Source: Campanula takesimana (taxonomy: Eukaryota; Streptophyta; Magnoliopsida; Asterales; Campanulaceae). Taken from it: a stretch of DNA of 64,000 nucleotides. The stretch is taken from contig JAOWBW010000105.1 of NCBI GenBank assembly GCA_026119855.1, positions 1,302,001 to 1,366,000 of the forward strand, read 5' to 3'. Both the position numbers and the translations under genes were made by a program. Of the stretch, positions 23,240 through 35,441 are shown piece after piece (position 1 is the first letter of the stretch; every line of letters begins with the position of its first letter). The notes under the pieces are model-generated. The model had not been told where the DNA came from. It searched no databases and saw only the letters and a list, made by a program, of their open reading frames with translations.

Positions 23240-23939
23240 GTATGATTTCTCAATTTCTTCTTAGATTTCTCATCATTTTTGCCATGGTTGTTCTTCGAAG
23301 CTTAAAAGTTCCCCTTTGTGATTGTGTGCTTGATTCTTCATCATTTTTAAAATTGTTTGTTGCTATGTGTTCGTTTTCCCTTGATCTACTCTTTCATGTC
23401 ATTTATTCCATGATCAATTTGCATTTTGAGCACTTTCTTCAAGCTTTTTGGTTCAGAAACCTCCGAGCAGTCGAACGGTTATTATTCAGTTTCTGGGTTT
23501 GATTTTGTGTTGTTGACTTTAATGTTGACTTGGTTGTGTTCGTCCTTCTCCTACACTCATTTCGATGTAATTTTTTGTTGGATTTGGACAACTTTTGATC
23601 TTTGGTGTTCTTGATGTTCTTCGTGTTCTTGATGTTCTTCTGTGTTCATCAAGTTCTTGATTTTTCTCTTATGCTTTGCTTCGCTTAAGAATTCCCAGGT
23701 GTTTGTGTTTTACGCATGCTTGCTTGTTTTTGCGCATATTTTATGTCTGCGCATATCTTTTTGTTTTCTAACTTTTTGCGCATACTTTCATGATCCTTGC
23801 GTATTCTTATATGATTATGTTGTACATCATTGTCTTTCTCTTATCATGGAACTTGTGCCAAGGTATATCTGCGTTATTTGCACATGCGCACAGCTCCATG
23901 CTCAATAGGATGTCTAATTCTATCTATTGTTTTACGCAG

Positions 23940-24800
23940 GGACACATTTACTTCATTCCTGGTTGGGAACTAATTCAGGCAGATCTCTCTCTAGACGCAG
24001 TTGGACGTCGCCTGCTGCATCTACTTAATTCCTCCGGCATTCTTCCATTGTTCACTCTTAATCAATCCTTCTACTTGCCAACTCTCATCGATGAATTCTT
24101 CCGAACTGCTAAAGTTGTCCCGGCAGAAATCGAAGGCAAACCAACGGAACTGATCATGGCCTCTGTTCAAAAATGCGATGTAATGGTTCATCCTAACCAT
24201 ATTCGTAGGCTCTGTAACTTCCAAGTTGTCAATACTCCAGTCAACTATGATAAGGTTCACCAAAATGGACTTGCGCAGAAGTTAATTGGCGTACCTTCTC
24301 TGAACAAGAAGTGGTCTGTATATAACAGAAAGGATTTTTGTGAGGTGATGTACCACCTATGCACCATCATTGGAGACTCCCTCAGCTGCAAGAATGGAAA
24401 CAATGGGCATTTCATCCCCAAACAATGGGAATACTGCGCTGCCATCTTCAACGAAGTTCAAGTCGATTGGCCGCAGATTATCTTCAATGAGATTGTGAAA
24501 GGAATGAGCAGCTACGATAAAAAGCTGAATGCAGGAAAGACCAAGTACAGGACACACAGCAGGCTGCTCACCAAACTCTTGTTGACGTATAGCGAACTGG
24601 CCACCCTTGCTGAAGAAAAGTCAATCAAGAAGCAGTCTTGTGACTCAAAATATTACTCCAGAGGGCATCTCCAGACATTGCGCAGTGAGATTGGTAACGC
24701 TGACTACTAGCAAATCTGGCAATCAGACTCTGCTCCCAATAAGGAATCTTGGATAGGCCCAATCCCTGTGGCCAAGTCCAAAAAGCGCGCAGGTACTTCC
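23940..24800 (+). pseudogene. S1 env-like gene, exon 2 first part (up to C1 insertion)
   Basis: Frame opens GHIYFIPGWELIQADL and runs 256 codons to a TAG at 24708-24710, then continues in the same frame for 30 more codons to the C1 insertion at 24800. The segment with GVPSLNKKWSVYNRKDF and a HLCTIIGDSL-like block resembles the 'putative plant transposon protein' domain common in the extra ORF of SIRE-like elements. I see no clear transmembrane helix or cleavage site, so 'env-like' is a positional name only. Biochemical role unknown. Confidence 0.65.
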
Positions 24801-25272
24801 TGTTGTGGATATGGCCCTCCACTACCCAAGCAAAACCACAAGAACAATAAGAGCACACAAAACAAAGTACAAGAAATCAAAGCAAGAAAAGACACATAAA
24901 TTGTTTACCCAGTTCGTCAATATGTTTGACTACGTCTGGGGGCACTACCAAGCCAGGATCTTGTTCTATAATATGTTAAATCTGAGTTACAATGAGTTTA
25001 GGGGCGGAACTTTACTTAAATATGTGCCCAGGAATACAAACCTAACCCTAGATGGACAAAGGAACCCGAAAATTGGCCTAAATCCGAACCAGTTTTTGCC
25101 TCTCCCGACAAGTGGGCGGTCGCCCATAAAACTGCTCTCCGGATTGAACTGTCTGATTAAGTGGGCGGTCGCCCACCTTCACCTTGGGCGGCCGCCCAGA
25201 GAAACAGTCCCTCCGACGATTTTCTTCCTTTTTGCTCCGAAGTCTAGTCCCGGTTGGTCCTCTATTCCAACA
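24801..25272 (-). repeat. C1 3' LTR (left, 472 bp)
   Basis: Plus-strand ends are TGTTGTGG and TTCCAACA. It has lost 24 bp relative to the right LTR between two copies of GGGCGGTCGCCCA, a slippage-type deletion. The polypurine tract AGGTGGGAGATTG (minus strand) abuts its right edge at 25273-25285. Confidence 0.95.
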
Positions 25273-25382
25273 ATCTCCCACCTAGAGATCAACCGCGCAT
25301 ACAAGCCCCGTATCCGTTCTTCAACTCATCCTTGGTGTCGTCCTAGTGCTCACCTCGAACATGGTAGTGCCTTCCTGCTCTC

Positions 25383-28300
25383 CTATTCTCCAAGCCCAAT
25401 TGAAGCTTTACACAGCTTCAACTTTTCAAGGTTTACCACCTTGGTCAACATGTCAGCCGGGTTCTCTGATCCCAAAATCTTCTCCAGCCTTAAGATCTTC
25501 CTCTCCAAGATGCCTGATGTAGTAAAACCTCAGCTCAATGTACTTCGTCCTAGAATGAAACGCCGGATTCCTAGCCAAGTGAATTGCACTCTGACTGTCA
25601 CTGTAGAGAGCATTACCACTTCGCGTCTTCCCAAGTTCACCCAAGAAGTTCTGCAACCATACCATCTCTTTGCTTGCCTCTGTCACTGCCACATATTCTG
25701 CTTCCGCAGTCGACTGAGCCACGATCTTCTGCAATTTAGAAGCCCAGGAGATAGCCGTACCACCCAATGTGAAAACATAACCCGTAGTACTTCTCCTCTT
25801 ATCAAGATCACTTGATGCCAAATCCGCATCCACATAACCCGCTAACACGACCTCCTTGCTTGAGAAACATAGAGCCTTACCAGCAGTACCCTTTAAGTAA
25901 CGCATGATCCATTTAACCGCTTCCCAATGTTGCTTCCCAGGATTGCCCATGTACCGGCTGACTACTCCCACCGCATGTGCAATATCCGGCCTTGTACACA
26001 CCATTGCATACATTAGACTCCCCACTGCCGAAGCATATGGAGTCCTCTCCATATTGTCACGCTCCTCCTTGCCCTTAGGTGAGTCCTTCTGGGATAGCTT
26101 GAAATGTATACCCAATGGTGTCCCTGTTGGCTTCGCCTCTTCCATGCAAAACCTTGCCAAGACTTTCTCAACGTATTCTGCTTGTGAAAGAACCAACTTA
26201 CCCAACTCCCTATTCCGGTCAATCCGCATGCCCAAGATTTTTCTGGCCTCCCCCAAATCCTTCATTTCGAACCGTTCTGACAACTGAGCCCTCAATCTCT
26301 TTACCTCTCTACTACTAGAGCCCGCTATTAGCATGTCATCCACATATAACAGCAAGATTATATACCCATTGTCCGTGTTCTTGAAGTAGCAACAATGATC
26401 TGCCTCACATCTGATAAAATCAATATCGTGCATGAATCCATCGAACTTCCTGTACCACTGCCTAGGAGCTTGTTTAAGGCCATACAAGCTCTTAGTTAAC
26501 CTGCAAACTAGTTCTTCGCTACCCTTAGACAAGTAACCCTCTGGTTGTACCATGTAAATTTCTTCCTCCAAATCCCCATTAAGAAAAGCCGTCTTTATAT
26601 CCATCTGTTCCAGCAACAAGTTATCCGCCACTACTATCCCCAGAACCATTCTGATAGTGGTCATCTTCACAACAGGAGTGAATACCTCGGTGTAGTCAAT
26701 ACCGTACTTTTGCTGAAACCCTTTTACGACCAACCTTGCCTTGTAACGCTTACTGCCGTTTGCTTCCTCCTTGATCCGGTAAACCCACTTGTTATGCAAT
26801 GCCTTCTTCCCCTTAGGAAATCTAATCAACTCCCAAGTTTTGTTGGCCTTCAATGAGTCCATCTCATCATCCATCGCAGCTTTCCACTTATCACAAAGTG
26901 CACTGCGAACAGCCTCCGCATAACATTCCGGTTCACCACTATCTGTCAGCAACAAATAGTAATTTGAAGGGGTATACCTGTCAGGTGATCCACGCAACCT
27001 GCTGGATCTACGCAGCGGAATATCCGGTTCCGGAGTATGTGGTTCATCTTCAGTGACCCCCTGACCTTGGTCATCATGAACCGTCCTGCTCCCACCCGAG
27101 TCTGGAATATCCACCTCTACAACCTCCGGTTCCGAACTAATATCATCAGATGCCCCCTTTCTGTCCTTGTACAATACCTGTTCATTGAATACCACATCTC
27201 GACTACGAATAATTTTATGGTTTTGGTCATCCCAAAACTTATACCCGAAGTCATCCCCACCATACCCAATAAACGTACATTTTACAGATTTTGCATCTAA
27301 CTTAGTTCTATCAACAGAGTCAATATGAACATATGAAACGCAGCCAAATGTGCGAAGAAAGGACAGATTTACCCGCTTGCCACTCCATGCTTCTTCTGGA
27401 ATTTCATTCCCCAATGGTACCGATGGTCCCCTATTGATCAAGAAAGCAGCCGTGTCAATCGCATATGCCCAGAACGTCTTCGGAAGTCCACACTTCAACC
27501 TCATACTTCTAGCCCGCTCGTTCAATGTCCTGTTCATCCTCTCTGCAACCCCGTTGTGTTGTGGTGTGCCCTTTGGAGTCTTCTCCATACGAATCCCATT
27601 CCCTGCACAATATTCCCTAAACTCCCCGAGCTCATACTCCCCTCCGTTATCTGATCTCAAGCACTTAAGCTTAAGTCCCGTCTGATTCTCCACCAAGGCC
27701 CTCCATTTCTTAAACACCTCAAATGCCTCATCTTTGTGTTTCAAGAAATAAACCCAGACCTTCCTTGTTGAATCATCAATGAAGGTCATGTAATATGACG
27801 CACCACCCAGAGAAGTTACCGGAGATGGTCCCCACAAATCCGTGTGAACCAGTTCTAACTTTGCTTCCCTAAAAGCCCTACCTGTCCTCGAGAAATTACT
27901 TCTCGCCTGTTTGCCAAACACACAGTCTTCGCAGATCCCCACGTCGACTGTCTTCAAACCCGGTAGTAGTCCCTTTGAGCAAAGTACCTTCATCCCCTTC
28001 TCATTCATGTGACCCAATCGACAGTGCCACAAATCAGTATCACCCTTGGCTGACGCCACCGCGATACTATCCTTGGTGTTATTCGCCAAATACAATGCCC
28101 CCTCCTTATCACCCCGAGCGATCTCACGATCCTCCTTGGTAATAACCCAGTTCCTGCAGCCGAATGTTACCTTGTAACCTTTTTCGTCCAACTGCCCAAC
28201 TGATAATAGGTTCTTTTTCAAACCCGGAATGTGCCTGACCCCGTTCAGATGTAAGACCTTCCCGTCCGATGCTCCTATTCTGACATCCCCCTTCCCCTTG

Positions 28301-29292
28301 ATTTCCAAAGGCTCGCCATCCGCTAGATAGACCTTACCGAAATCACCGGAAGTATAATTCTCCATCTCTTCTGCATGCCCGCAAGAGTGGAATGATGCCC
28401 CCGAATCCAACACCCATGATTCTAGTGCACTACTAACACTCAGAACCAGTACATCATCACCTTCGACTGTCACATTCACCGAATTGCCCCCACGATTGGG
28501 ACAATCCTTCTTGTAGTGTCCTAACTCCTAGCAATGATAACACTGCACCGATCCTTTCGCAACCCTTGGTTTATCTCTGTTCTCCACGGCCTTGCCCTTA
28601 CCACCCACCACGTTATCCCTAGATTCAGTTCTCCCTTGTTTGCTAGTACCCGGCCTTCCCCTGCTAGTAGTAGCTAAGGCCGATCCTGAAGCAGTCGATG
28701 TCCCCAACTTCTTCATGCGATTTTCCTCGCCCAAGAGAAAGTCTTTAACATCATCATACTTCAATTTGTTTTTACCTGCTGAAGCATTGATCGCTGTCAC
28801 CGTCCCGCTCCAACTTCCTGGTAAAGACGCTAGCAACAAGCACGCATGAACCTCATCATCAAACGTAATTTCCAACGCAGTCAATGAGTCTATAACATCC
28901 ATAAACTCATCGATGTGTTTAGCCAAGGATCCTCCCTCTTGCATCTTGAGACTACCCATCTTGCGTATCAAATCAACCTTGTTTGCAGCAGATGGAGTTT
29001 CAAATCTCTCAGTAAGATAATCCAATAGCTCTTTGGTGGTCTTCGCCTTCTTGGTAGTCTTCGCGATCCACTTTGACAAAGTAGATCTAACCACCCCTAG
29101 GGCCTTCCGATCCATGAGATCCCAATCTTGTTGCTTTTCTCCTTCAGGTTTGACACCCTTTAGAGGCTTATAGAGATCTTTGTTGTACAAGAGATCCTCT
29201 ATTTGCATCCTCCAAAATCCGTAGTCAGAACCATCAAATTTCTCAACCGCCTGTTTGTCCTTGCCCATTCTTGATTGCTTGACAACACCCAA
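25383..29292 (-). pseudogene. gag-pol: C1 gag-pol polyprotein, one amber stop and one frameshift
   Basis: The gag (29292 down) has a UBN2/retrotran_gag-type capsid (KFDGSDYGFWRMQIEDLL) and a CCHC zinc knuckle split by TAG at 28530-28528 (CYHC, stop, ELGHYKKDC). The same frame then runs 1008 codons without a stop. It holds the protease WVLDSGASFH, an integrase with HCRLGH zinc finger and DDE core, the RT with YVDD at 26346-26335, and RNase H. A one-base shift near 25475 makes it stop at 25453. The original frame continues ENPADMLTKV and ends at TAG 25385-25383. The lineage looks Tork/Tnt1-like. It would need stop readthrough or helper proteins to move. A start at the second Met (29268) is also possible. 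Confidence 0.92.
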
Positions 29293-29354
29293 TCGCTTGA
29301 TAAACCAATCTTACGATTAAACCCTGATCTCCAACCAGAGATCTTGATACCAGT

Positions 29355-29850
29355 TGTTGTGGATATGGCCCTCCACTACCCAAGCAAACCCACAAGAACA
29401 ATAAGAGCACACAAAACAAAGCATAAGAAATCAAAGCAAGAAAAGACACAGAAATTGTTTACCCAGTTCGTCAATATGTTTGACTACGTCTGGGGGCACT
29501 ACCAAGCCAGGATCTTGTTCTATAATATGTTAAATCTGAGTTACAATGAGTTTAGGGGCGGAACTTTACTTAAATATGTGCCCAGGAATACAAACCTAAC
29601 CCTAGATGGACAAAGGAACCCGAAAATTGGCCTAAAATCCGAACCAGTTTTTGCCTCTCCCGACAAGTGGGCGGTCGCCCACTTTGGTCCTGGGCGGTCG
29701 CCCATAAAACTGCTCTCCGGATTGAACTGTCTGATTAAGTGGGCGGTCGCCCACCATCACCTTAGGCGGCCGCCCAGAGAAACAGTCCCTCCGACGATTT
29801 TCTTCCTTTTTGCTCCGAAGTCTAGTCCCGGTTGGTCCTCTATTCCAACA
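29355..29850 (-). repeat. C1 5' LTR (right, 496 bp) with adjoining PBS
   Basis: Minus-strand 5' LTR starting TGTTGGAATAG. Next to its inner edge (29341-29354) the minus strand reads TGGTATCAAGATCT after 2 nt, a primer binding site of tRNA-Met type. It contains GGGCGGTCGCCC at 29669, 29692 and 29741 and the palindrome GGCGGCCGCC at 29765. Confidence 0.93.
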
Positions 29851-29855
29851 CTTCC

Positions 29856-31087
29856 CAACCTGCCCAAGCGCAGGAAGCCCCAGAAGATGCGTATAAACGC
29901 AAGGGGAAGGGCATTGCAACGCCCATTACAAAGAAGAGCAAAGACATCCCCCTCGTTCAATCTATCAAGGGGATATCTATCAAAGATTCCGATCCTACTC
30001 CTGCTCCTAAAAGATAATCCTCCAAGAAATGCAAGGCTGATCTCAGTGGCGATTCAGAAGATGCTGCAGTTCAGGGGGAGCCATAGCTCAAAGTGCACAG
30101 CAGAGCAAAAGAATTGAAGAAGCGCCGCACTAGTTCCGCAGCCTCTGACAACAGTGATCTTTCTCCAGTTGTTAAACCTTCTACGGCTCCTAAGATCTCT
30201 ACCTCTTCATCGACTGAACTGCGCTAGATAGTGCAAGCCCTGCACTCTGTTCAAGCGAATCAAATTGCTACGCAGTTGCAGCTGAATCAACTCCTTACTG
30301 CTCAAACTTCTTTGCTGTACCGTCTTGATATGCAGCATTTGGAGATTGATACCATTAAGGGGGAGAAAGCGAAGGAGGAAGCAAAGGCAAAGGCAAGTGC
30401 AAAGGAGAGAACGGAGAGTGAGAGTGCTAAGAATGCAAAGGCAAGTCCATCTGAACATCCATCTGAGCCTGTGCAAGAAAAGGCGCAAGAACAAGTTCCT
30501 GTAACCTTGGATCGACTTTTCCTGGACTCCCTAAGAACCATCAGCGCCCAGCTCAAAAACGTCAGCGCACTACTCACTAATGTATGCACCTTCGGAGCAA
30601 TTGATGGTGGATCAGGGAGATACTGAAAAAGGTAAAGAAAACCCTTGCAGATGGGTTACTTAAAGGATTTGACGATCTTCAAGCTCAGATAGAGAGGATT
30701 GGTCAAGAAGGCTCTGCGCATGGAAGCGAGCTCAAAATTGAAGAAGTGTTTGAATGCATAACTAAATCCATGACAGATTTTTCCCATGCGTTCAACACCA
30801 AAATGGACTATGCAATGATGGATATTCAAGCCAGCATCAACACTCAGCACCTTCATACCGACACAAGACTGGAAGCTACGCAGACTGCCATCCAGACGTT
30901 CTGTAGAGCCAATTTCCAAGAACTGCGAGAAGACAACAGAGATATGCGCAGAGGTCAAGTCACCAATGTTGAAGAAGCTGTTGCGTTCCGGGAAAGGTTT
31001 CAAGATCTGAAGATTGAGCTTATGGATAAGTTCATCAGTCTGCAGAATGAGCTGCGTGAAGCCTTGCACCGGATCCATATCGACTAA
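29856..31087 (+). pseudogene. S1 env-like gene, exon 2 second part (coiled coil)
   Basis: Continues the frame left at 24800 when C1 is removed. A Lys/Pro-rich segment with nuclear-signal-like KKRR/KRKGKG runs is followed by a long Glu/Lys/Ala-rich coiled coil (about 30340-30500). Nonsense codons lie at 30015-30017, near 30084 and at 30225-30227, and the frame shifts after 30626. The last part, about 30630-31087, ends REALHRIHID followed by TAA. Coiled coils near the C-terminus are described for SIRE env-like ORFs. With exon 1 the original protein would have had roughly 740 residues. Function unknown. Confidence 0.6.
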
Positions 31088-31577
31088 GTTTATTTTTTTG
31101 TAATTCTTTTGTTTTTGCGCAAGATGTTCCTTTTGTGCGCATAGTTTTTATTTTCTCTTTCAAAACTTGTAATCCGAAACGTTTATCACTTCAAGTTTTA
31201 ATGAGAAATATCGCATCACTTGTTTCCAAAACCTTGTTCAATTTAAACCATTCGTTTGTGGAACAATGATTGCATTATTTCACTCCATGCGCATAATCTT
31301 AATTGCTCATATTTTCTACGCATGATGTTTAAACATTCAGTTTAAACGCATACTTAAAACAAAAATTCATATCTTATGTATGCACTGCATGTTATTTCTG
31401 TGTTTCCCATATTGTAAGTTAATCTTTTGGATAGACTAGAAATCTATAGCATTGGCTAGTGTGTGCATTGACTTGAGGCATGATTTACCATTTTCATTTC
31501 TATGGACATGTTGTTATCAAGTACAATGCATTGCCTTTGCTATAGTAGGTAATGGCATCAATCATTTAGGGGGAGAT
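31088..31577 (+). other. S1 3' untranslated region and polypurine tract
   Basis: Non-coding DNA after the env-like stop. It ends in a purine run AGGGGGAGA (31568-31576) directly before the 3' LTR, the expected plus-strand primer. Confidence 0.8.
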
Positions 31578-33113
31578 TGTTGGGTATGCTTATCACTTAA
31601 CCCTCCTACTTGTGGTAGAATTGATTGATACCATCACCTATTGGTATTTTTATGGACTTTAGGACCTTATGTAAGAAGTTTATAACTTCAATTTTAGCCA
31701 AGTCCATTTTATAGTATAGGCTTAGAATTTAGGACTTGAAGCTTTGAAGGATCGAAGATTTTCTAAGCAGGATTCATTACACTGCGCAAGATGTTCTCTG
31801 CGCAGGTCGCAACTGCGCATAGATCTCTTGCGCAGCCTTTGACCCTGCTCAGTTTTCAAAGGTCTTATTCCCCAAATCAGAAATTGAGATCTTCCTTTAG
31901 TATGACAAAGCATAATGCGCATGCTCATCATGCGCACCGGAAATGCGCAGGCCTTTATGCGCGTACGCTCAACCTTGGTCAAAATTTTTATCTCCTGATC
32001 TCATATTCTAGAAGCTTGGAAAGCGTCAAGACAAGCTACGCTTTTTGGATTGAGCCAAAATGCTGAGGTGTGCACAAACGACAAAATAAGCACACTCAGC
32101 AACACCATTAGTGGAGACACGCTTCAACGGTCATATTTCAAAAGAAGACAACTGTCATCCTTAAGAAAGAAGTTTTGAATTTGGTCTTCATGCACTGTCT
32201 CCAACAGCTCAGAGATACCTGCGCACCAATCATATTGTGCCAGGTCATCTACCATGATCAGAGCTCCAACTGCTCAGAGATACCTGTGCACCAATCATAT
32301 TGTGCCAGGTCATCAACCTTGATCAGAGCCCCAACGGCTATAAAGACACCTGCGCACCAATCACATTGTGCTAGCTCATCGTCCTTGCTCAGAGCACCAA
32401 CGGCTAGTTTTAAGCTCCCAGCTATAAATAGCCTGCTCATCTCCATTTCCAAGTAGCTTGATTTACAAGAGTGCTTCTTCAGCCTTCAGCTTGAGTGCTG
32501 GAGTGCTTGTTAAGCCAGAGCTAGAGTTTCATGCTTCATTGAGAAACCCTGAAGATCTGAAGACTGCTGCTCAACATTTCCAGATTCATTAGAACAGCCT
32601 TCAAGATCTTCAAACCTTCAAACTCCTGCTCACATCAAAAGCCTTATATCACCAGAATTCTTTGTGCTCTTCATATTTTATATTCATAGAGCCCATAATT
32701 TTTGTCACACACACACCTCTTGAAGCTTTGATCATTCCGATCTAACTTCTAGAGATACACCGGTTCAGTCTAGGATTTTCTCTTCAACTTATAGATTTAG
32801 ATTTGAGTTTAGATTCATTGTAATCTTGTAATCGTTACTCATATCAATATAAATCACATTAGAAAATCCAAGACTAACCATCTTGGTAGAGGACGTAGAT
32901 CTTTCCTTGATCGAACCTCTCCAAATAGTGTGTTCATTATTCTTACTGTTTAGTTCATGCTTAACTTTTATGTATTACTGTTTTTTTTTATCTTTCAGAT
33001 TGCTACACTTTACTGCTGTAATTGTTATTGCTCATTTTCCTTAGAACCATTTTTGCGCCAGACTTTAAGCCAAACATAGCGCGTGCATTTTTAGTCCCTG
33101 CGTAGTATACCCT
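31578..33113 (+). repeat. S1 3' LTR, first part
   Basis: Matches the S1 5' LTR from its first base (TGTTGGGTATG), with TATA at 32423-32430. It is cut at 33113 by T3 and resumes at 46202. Just before the cut this copy has a 14-bp duplication (CCCTGCGTAGTATA, then CCCT) that the 5' LTR lacks. Confidence 0.95.
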
Positions 33114-34117
33114 TGTAGACACCCCGCCTTGGACCGCTCACCCCGATTGCACATTTGATCTTGTGTTTCTCCCCATTTTAAGTGTTTCTCTTTAGTTTCT
33201 GTCACTTCCGTTAAGTTCCTGACTGACTTCGTTAAGTCCAGGGACTAAACTGAATAACAGGGCTGACTTTCTAGTCCATTCTGTCAAAATTTCCTTCTCT
33301 GAGTCGCGCGCCTCCGACAGGAGGATCCAGGCGCGCGCGCCTCTGGGCGTCAGTTACAGATTTTTGGCCATGATTCTCTCCCTTGCTCAATTTACAGGAT
33401 TTTGCCCGGGAATGATTTCTTGGTGACTGAGTTTTGGCACCAAAAATATTTCTCTTTCACCTATAAAAACCTCTCTTTACCTCCATTTTCAAAGATACAA
33501 AAACTTTAACCGAAAAAACCTTGACCTTGACCTTGGACTTTTGGCTCTCAATCTCATATTACAATAAACCAAATTTCCTACTTTCAAAGCATTTTCCAAA
33601 GGATTTCTCCAAGTAAATCAACAAGAAGTGTTTGAAGTCTCTTAAAGTCTAGGTAGAGCTATTTCTTTCCCCTTCTCAACTTCATCTCTTTTCTCTTTCT
33701 TTTTGTATGATCAAAGTGCAATCACCCAAATCATTTTGGGACATGACTCTAATGATCTCCTCATCTCATTGAGATCGGTTAAAGAGTTATCTCCTACATT
33801 CCAAACTCTATTTTAAACCCCTTTTTAGGATTTAAAGAAGAAGAAGAAGAACGTTTATCATTCATGTAGATTTTGATCAAGCAAGACCAACTTTAGTTGG
33901 GCGAGATGGGTGTTTCGGTACTTCCCATCTCGTAATCTAACCCCCGAACCTCAAAACAAGGAATCTCTTTTTTCGTAATCAAACTTAGGCTATTATCAAT
34001 AGGTTTTTCTTATGTTCCTCAAAACATAGGTGGCGACTCTAAACAATCTAAAACAAGTTAGACATCCTAGGATAATTCACCGCTCTAGCCAAGTTGTGGT
34101 TTCCCGGGGTATCTACA
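33114..34117 (+). repeat. T3 5' LTR (1004 bp)
   Basis: TATA box TATAAAAA at 33462-33469. GCGCGC palindromes at 33306-33311 and 33331-33340. Relative to the 3' LTR it lacks about 28 bp within the second palindrome block, probably a repeat-mediated deletion. Confidence 0.95.
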
Positions 34118-34118
34118 G

Positions 34119-34136
34119 TGGCGACTCCGCTGGGGA
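34119..34136 (+). promoter_or_regulatory. T3 primer binding site
   Basis: The same 18 nt as the T1 PBS (TGGCGACTCCGCTGGGGA), 1 nt after the LTR end. tRNA-Arg type is inferred from the Ogre/Tat family. Confidence 0.87.
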
Positions 34137-35441
34137 ATGTTTTGAGGGTTAAACTTGCATTCTGATCAAAATCTACATCTTTTCTGGGCATTCTGACTCC
34201 TGATGGGGGAGGCGCGCGCTTCTGGCCTCTTCAGCCTAAGGCTCGCGCATCCCGCATCAAGGACCAGAATCGCCCGCTTCTTCATGTTCTTCATTTTCTT
34301 CTTCTACTATTCTCCACTAATCATTTCTGCAGGGGTTACAACATACACATAGGACCAGGGCAATCCCCTGAGTCCAAAATCTGACAATCTGACAGGTGTG
34401 ACCAGAAGCGCGCGCCTCCTAGTAACATCGCGCCAGGAGCGCGCGTCTCGTATCAACACTCAGAGGCGCACGCTTCTGGGTTGGTTCCCAGAACAGAAAC
34501 ATGTCTCAGAACAGAGCAGTATGATGGGGGTGTGGGCACAGTTGCCTGCATCAGTGGTTATTCTGAACTTCAAACTATTTTAATTTTGTGTTTTATTTTA
34601 TCGGTCACACGGGTGATTCGAAAGTTGTAATTATGTGCTTATTTGTTTTTTTTATTTCTTTTAAAAAAAAATATAAAAAAATATTTTGTCACCTGTTAGA
34701 CCTCACACTACGTGCACATATTCCTATGAATTGCTCACTATCGAGTCGCACAAGTTTAACCCCAAACCCGTCGAGGCCCGTCCTAAAAAGTTTCAAGCTC
34801 CACCCGACCTTGATTCTTTCGAAGCGGTCAACCTCAGGCCGTGGCATAGTTCAAGACTACATGCCGGGGGTGACCTTTGAGCCTCATATTCAAGCCGAGC
34901 ACAAGCCACACAATTCTAGTTAGGGTCTAACACTCCGTGACTCAAGTCGGTTTCCATGTACCGAGATTTCCCTAAACTAATGTCTTCAAATCATACATGC
35001 CAACTTGTTGAAACGGACGCAATAAAAATCCGTCCCCAAAAGTGGTTATTTTGGACGAAAATAAAAATCCGTCCCCGCATGTATGCTTTACTACATTAAT
35101 TTAGTTTAATCCCGATACATTCACAAATGCGATGGAATCCGATGAGTATATGGGACCGCGAGATGGTCTATATACTAGTGTGATGATTCCATTATTTTCT
35201 TAGAAACCTCAAAAGGGATCCATTCCCTCCGACTTATAAAAAAAAAAGAGTCTTTTCTTATGTAGTTCGAGTCGTGTGCCCAACTGTGTGTTCTAAGCCT
35301 CTTCGTGGACCGCAAGTGTTACTCAAGACTGACAAGGGCCTCTTCTGCAATATAGGTTCAATTGGTACTTACAGAGTCTACCGGGATTCGGCAAATCGGT
35401 TAGTCCGTGAAGAGATCACTCCAACAGCTCCTACGTCAACA
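34137..35441 (+). other. T3 untranslated leader
   Basis: About 1.3 kb between PBS and the gag Met, with no long reliable ORF. It carries GCGCGC palindromes at 34212-34219, 34409-34416 and 34439-34445, matching those in the LTR. A frame from 35274 runs into gag without a stop but lacks family similarity before the Met at 35442. Confidence 0.6.

Larger units (their letters stand above)
24801..29850 (-). mobile_element. C1: Ty1/copia element inserted in S1 env-like gene
   Basis: Flanked by a perfect 5-bp duplication CTTCC (24796-24800 and 29851-29855). LTRs of 472 bp (left) and 496 bp (right) are nearly identical apart from a 24-bp indel and a handful of substitutions, so the insertion is fairly recent. 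PBS and polypurine tract are in place on the minus strand. Gag-pol is one frame with a single amber stop and a frameshift near its end. Removing C1 and one CTTCC restores the S1 reading frame, which confirms the boundaries. Confidence 0.96.

Noticed and set aside
23242..23908. ORFs rich in Phe/Leu/Cys that look like membrane proteins
   Set aside because: They lie in the T-rich intron of the S1 env-like gene; T-rich DNA gives hydrophobic translations by chance.
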